From assembly GCA_030549335.1 (NCBI GenBank), contig CM060188.1:18727501-18791500 (forward strand): 64,000 nt of DNA. The letters run 5' to 3'. Within the stretch, counting starts at the first letter, position 1; each line of letters opens with the position of its first letter. Of the stretch, positions 60,301 to 64,000 are shown piece after piece. The position numbers and the translations under genes were made by a program. The stretch comes from Pontederia crassipes (lineage: Eukaryota > Streptophyta > Magnoliopsida > Commelinales > Pontederiaceae). A model generated the notes under the pieces. It was given only the letters and a program-made list of their open reading frames with translations, was not told the DNA's origin and made no database searches.

Positions 60301-63300
60301 TAAATGGAGGACATTGAAGGGAAAATAAAATTTAAGCATATATATATTAAAATAGCATAAATATTCTTAGTTTTATCCTTCATTTTTTACTCTTCTTATG
60401 AGTATCTATCCGAACGAATCAATTTCTTTTCATAAATTGCCTTCTCTATCTTTTCCCACTCACGTTACTTTCCTCCCCCTCAGTAAGATACTATCCAAAT
60501 ATTTACACTCTATTGTAAAGGAAAAAAAATCGTTTTTCTTTGAATAAAATTTTAATGGAAAGAATCTTTATTTTTTTCTCCATTTATATTATTTCATTTT
60601 AACCTTAAATTAAAATGTAAAAATTATCTTCTTTTTTTTTCTTCATTTTCTTTCCTTCCTCTTTAACGAGCATTCCTCCAAACAGAGTGTTAGGCAAATA
60701 TTTTTGTTTCCTAAATTTCATGCTACAAACTTGATGGTTGTTTACTGGAGAAGTGCCTTTTCTTATAAAAAAATTGTCAGACATGATGCAGAATGTAATA
60801 GTAGAATTGTTGGTCATGCACTCATGTCTTTTTTTTTAATGCTGGAGGCTGGAGGAATTGGTCCGACTCCTTATCAAAAACTTTGGAGAATGGACGTAGG
60901 GGGGGATGGTGCTTTGGGATGTCACGAAGCAATCAAAAGCTTTCTTTATTCATAGGTGATGTCATGAACCAATGGACAAGAATAGTGGCTCCAATTAAAA
61001 AAAAAATTGTTGGCTGTCATGTTGGAACCGTGACTCGTAGCATCTGACTTGTTCTTGACTTTAAATTGGAAAAATAATGGAACACGAGAAATTTAAAGAA
61101 GTTAAGAATTCTTGTAGACTCACAATAATATTTTTTTTTCACAAAAGAGAAATTCTAAATGCAGCAGCAGCAGCAGTATTACTATTAATAACAATAATAA
61201 TTATTATTAGTTATATTGTTTATTGTTTGCTTTGCGCTAATGGTCAACTATTCCTTGATTGGTGGCCTCGTTCGTGCTTGTCAAACCAGTTTTTGTTTTT
61301 AAATGCTCAAGCAAGAATTGTGACATAAAAAAAACAATTCATTGTAATAAGTGAGGTCAGTATAGCTTTCTTGCTTTGTACAGTATAACATGGTATAAAA
61401 CAATATAATATGGTATTCTCGAAAAAAATATAAATATTCTTATTCTTTCTAATATTTGGATGAAAGAGAATAAAATTTTAAAATATAATATTTTAACTAA
61501 AATACTTTATATTTAATATTATAATAATGATAAAAATATTAATAAAAATGGTAAGATTAAAAAAATAAAAGAATGATTAAAAAATAATAAATATGAGAAT
61601 ATAATTATTCTTTTGATTATGAAGAATATCTATGAGAATAAAACAACGATTTCATTATTTTTAAGTAATTTTACGATTTTTAGGACCAAAATAACCTTAA
61701 CCAAAGTGATGTTTCACTCTATTCCATGAATAAAGCAATATTCCTCTGTTTATTCCGTGATCAAACGCCTCCTAACGTACCTTATCTTTTGTCCTCGAGA
61801 GTGATATAATACAATAAATTTTTTCTTGTAATATAATTTTGATGTAGTGGCACATATATATCTCAGTTGTAACTTAGAAGTATTTCAATTTTAATGATAT
61901 CCAATCAAAAATTTTAAAATTAATTTTATTTATATTTCTTCTTTTAGACTATGCCACTTGGAATGGATGGCATACATGTATGAGGATGTTGTATATTATA
62001 TTTGGGTACTGTGCGTGGTAAAGCTCAGGAAAGATCCTGAATTCATGAGTCTTCTTTGCATGTAAGGTAGTTTGTTCTTCTTGTTATTGCTTGTTTATTA
62101 TCTTAAACAAAGAGTCATGGCATCACAGTTTATTCATGTGTTAACACATTAAAGAAGGCGAAAAGAACGTTTACCAACCGGTTTCTGGTCGGCCTTAGCT
62201 ATTTCTTTAATTCGTCCATACTTTTAGATAACTGTTCAAATATATATTATCACTTTAAACTACTGATAAAATGATATTATAGCGTGCGATAAATACTATA
62301 ATATAAGTTAATATTAAGGTTGAAGAAAGCAAACATAAAATACCTTCAAAATTTATTTTATTTTATTTATAATAAATAAATAAATAAATAATAGAAAAAT
62401 GGGAATGAAAAAAAAAGAAGTGATTGCTCTTATAGGAAAATATATAATTAATCTACATTAACAATTGGTCTATATATTAATTTAGAAAAATGAAACACAA
62501 GATCTGTACGAAATAGACAATTTTAAGAGTTTGATTAAATGGATTATTTTGCCAAAATATATTTCACCCAACTAATAATTTATATGTGAATTTATGATTT
62601 ATAAACAAAATGTGATAATATGATGGAATACTTTTAAATTTTTAAATAAAATAATCGATGGGAATTATCATACGTCGAAGTTCAAAATAATGAATTTAAA
62701 ATTTTGGTATCTAGTGTTATCAATTTTTCCTTATTCAAATTCCATTCACTATCAAATAACTGTATATCCATAATTTTGAGAAGGAATTTGTTGGTTGCAC
62801 CAGGAACAATTATTGCTATTCTATTTTATTTTTGTTCCTCTCAACATCGATGTGCCCATAAGCAAATGAACATATTAGTTTTTGTTGCCTAATAGGTGAT
62901 ACTCCTGATACTATAAAGAAGGGAAACTGATTAAGCAATTTTTTTTTGCATGATATAAATATTATGATAAAGTCCTTGCGGCTTACTCATCTCCTCCACT
63001 AAAATAATCCCAATTTGGTTTATGTTGTCATCTTTGTCATCATACAAAGAGGATTAGGATAATAATATGATGGATGCCTTCACATCGTTCATACTTTTTT
63101 TTTTGGGGGGTGGGGTCACTCATCAATGCATTCCAGCCTTAAGAAAATACAGGATACAGGGATCCAAATTACATCAATTTGAAAATTCCGTCTTGCATTT
63201 TATAATGTTTCTTTGTGGTGACTGGTGAGGACATCGAGAAAGCAAATCTTCTTTAGCTTAAGAGATAATGTCAACTTAGGATCCCCTAAGACTTAATTAA

Positions 63301-64000
63301 TCGGAGATAATTTGCCAAACGAGTGCTTTGCTCTACACCTATTCTTGGTTGATATATCAGTATTTTTTTTCATCGATTCAATATTACTAAATAAGATTTT
63401 ATCAATTGTACTGTATATATAGTACATATGTAATATTATAAAAAAAGTAACATTGGCTTTTGGGACAAAATTATGAGTAATTTTGGACTAAAAAAATGCT
63501 TTGTTTTGGGGAATCCCTTCACATGGTGAAGGAGTTCATAGATAAAATTACTGAGAAAATGACAGTTGAGTTTAATCCCCAGAAGTAAACTTTATGTACC
63601 TATTATTTTCTAGATCATTTTTCGATTCATTGCATTAAGTTCATGGACATTTTTTAACCGAAAAAAAAGATGAATTCACTTAGTGACTTAAAATTAGTCA
63701 ATTATACTTAATTATTTTTACTTATCCATTAAAGCGACCAACTTTTCCTAACAAAACACACAAATAAGAATAAATTTTTTATCCGTTTAAGTTTAAGCTA
63801 ATGATACAAATAATAATGGTCATATATCGGATAACCATTCTTGACTACTACTACTAATACCATATATAATGCGTATCATGATCATTAATTAACCAAAAAA
63901 TGTCGGGTAACACGTTATTATCAAAGAAGAAAGAGCAAGAAAAGAAAACACAAGCAAGAGCTCCGTAGCAGTTATAACAGTTAATAGTTCGGAAGCGGCG
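60301..64000. other. AT-rich intergenic DNA, no recognised gene
   Basis: Several ORFs of 60-85 codons (for example 60704-60955 and 61077-61328) show no known motif. A (CAG)n run of about five units lies near 61162. The last ~70 bases are A/G-rich and could be the leader of a gene beyond the window, but no start codon with a following ORF is visible. Confidence 0.4.

Overview
This is nuclear DNA of a flowering plant. Five conserved plant genes are recognisable. All but one have GT/GC-AG introns, and they sit in AT-rich intergenic DNA full of transposon remnants. A monocot is likely but not proven: the intronless transporter gene at 39.3 kb is strongly GC-biased at third codon positions, and the NAA50 protein resembles the rice form as I remember it. 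I cannot name the species.

Layout. (1) 1-1059, plus strand: the last three coding exons of cohesin SMC3. (2) 3581-7763, minus strand: a complete three-exon NAA50 N-terminal acetyltransferase, with a broken RTE-type LINE antisense in its 3.4 kb intron. (3) 10022-15949, minus strand: a seven-exon, membrane-anchored alpha/beta hydrolase whose predicted nucleophile is Asp. (4) 16.3-39.3 kb: a gene-free stretch holding a 4.3 kb non-autonomous LTR retrotransposon (18879-23178), a 2.65 kb solo LTR with a perfect target duplication (34388-37039), two CACTA-type termini with subterminal repeat arrays, and small inverted-repeat elements. (5) 39309-40367, plus strand: an intronless GONST4/GGLT1-like Golgi GDP-sugar transporter. 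(6) 40.8-56 kb: more mobile DNA, including a 2 kb element with roughly 550-600 bp inverted arms, a second solo LTR (44537-46760), a GC-rich inverted-repeat element that opens with a 29-G run, and a 435 bp MITE with a TTA duplication. (7) 56288-59922, plus strand: a five-exon plastid-envelope ATP/ADP transporter (NTT/AATP). (8) 60.3-64 kb: AT-rich DNA with no recognised gene.

The five genes are unrelated housekeeping functions: chromosome cohesion, co-translational N-terminal acetylation, an uncharacterised hydrolase, Golgi nucleotide-sugar import and plastid energy import. Nothing suggests they act as a cluster. Exon junctions were placed by splice consensus, preserved reading frame and remembered family sequences; no alignment could be run.

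I found no convincing undescribed biological system. The most informative observations concern mobile-element structure (the RTE 3' module, the long-arm GC-rich elements, dated LTR insertions), a non-canonical GC-AG intron in SMC3, and the Asp-nucleophile hydrolase.
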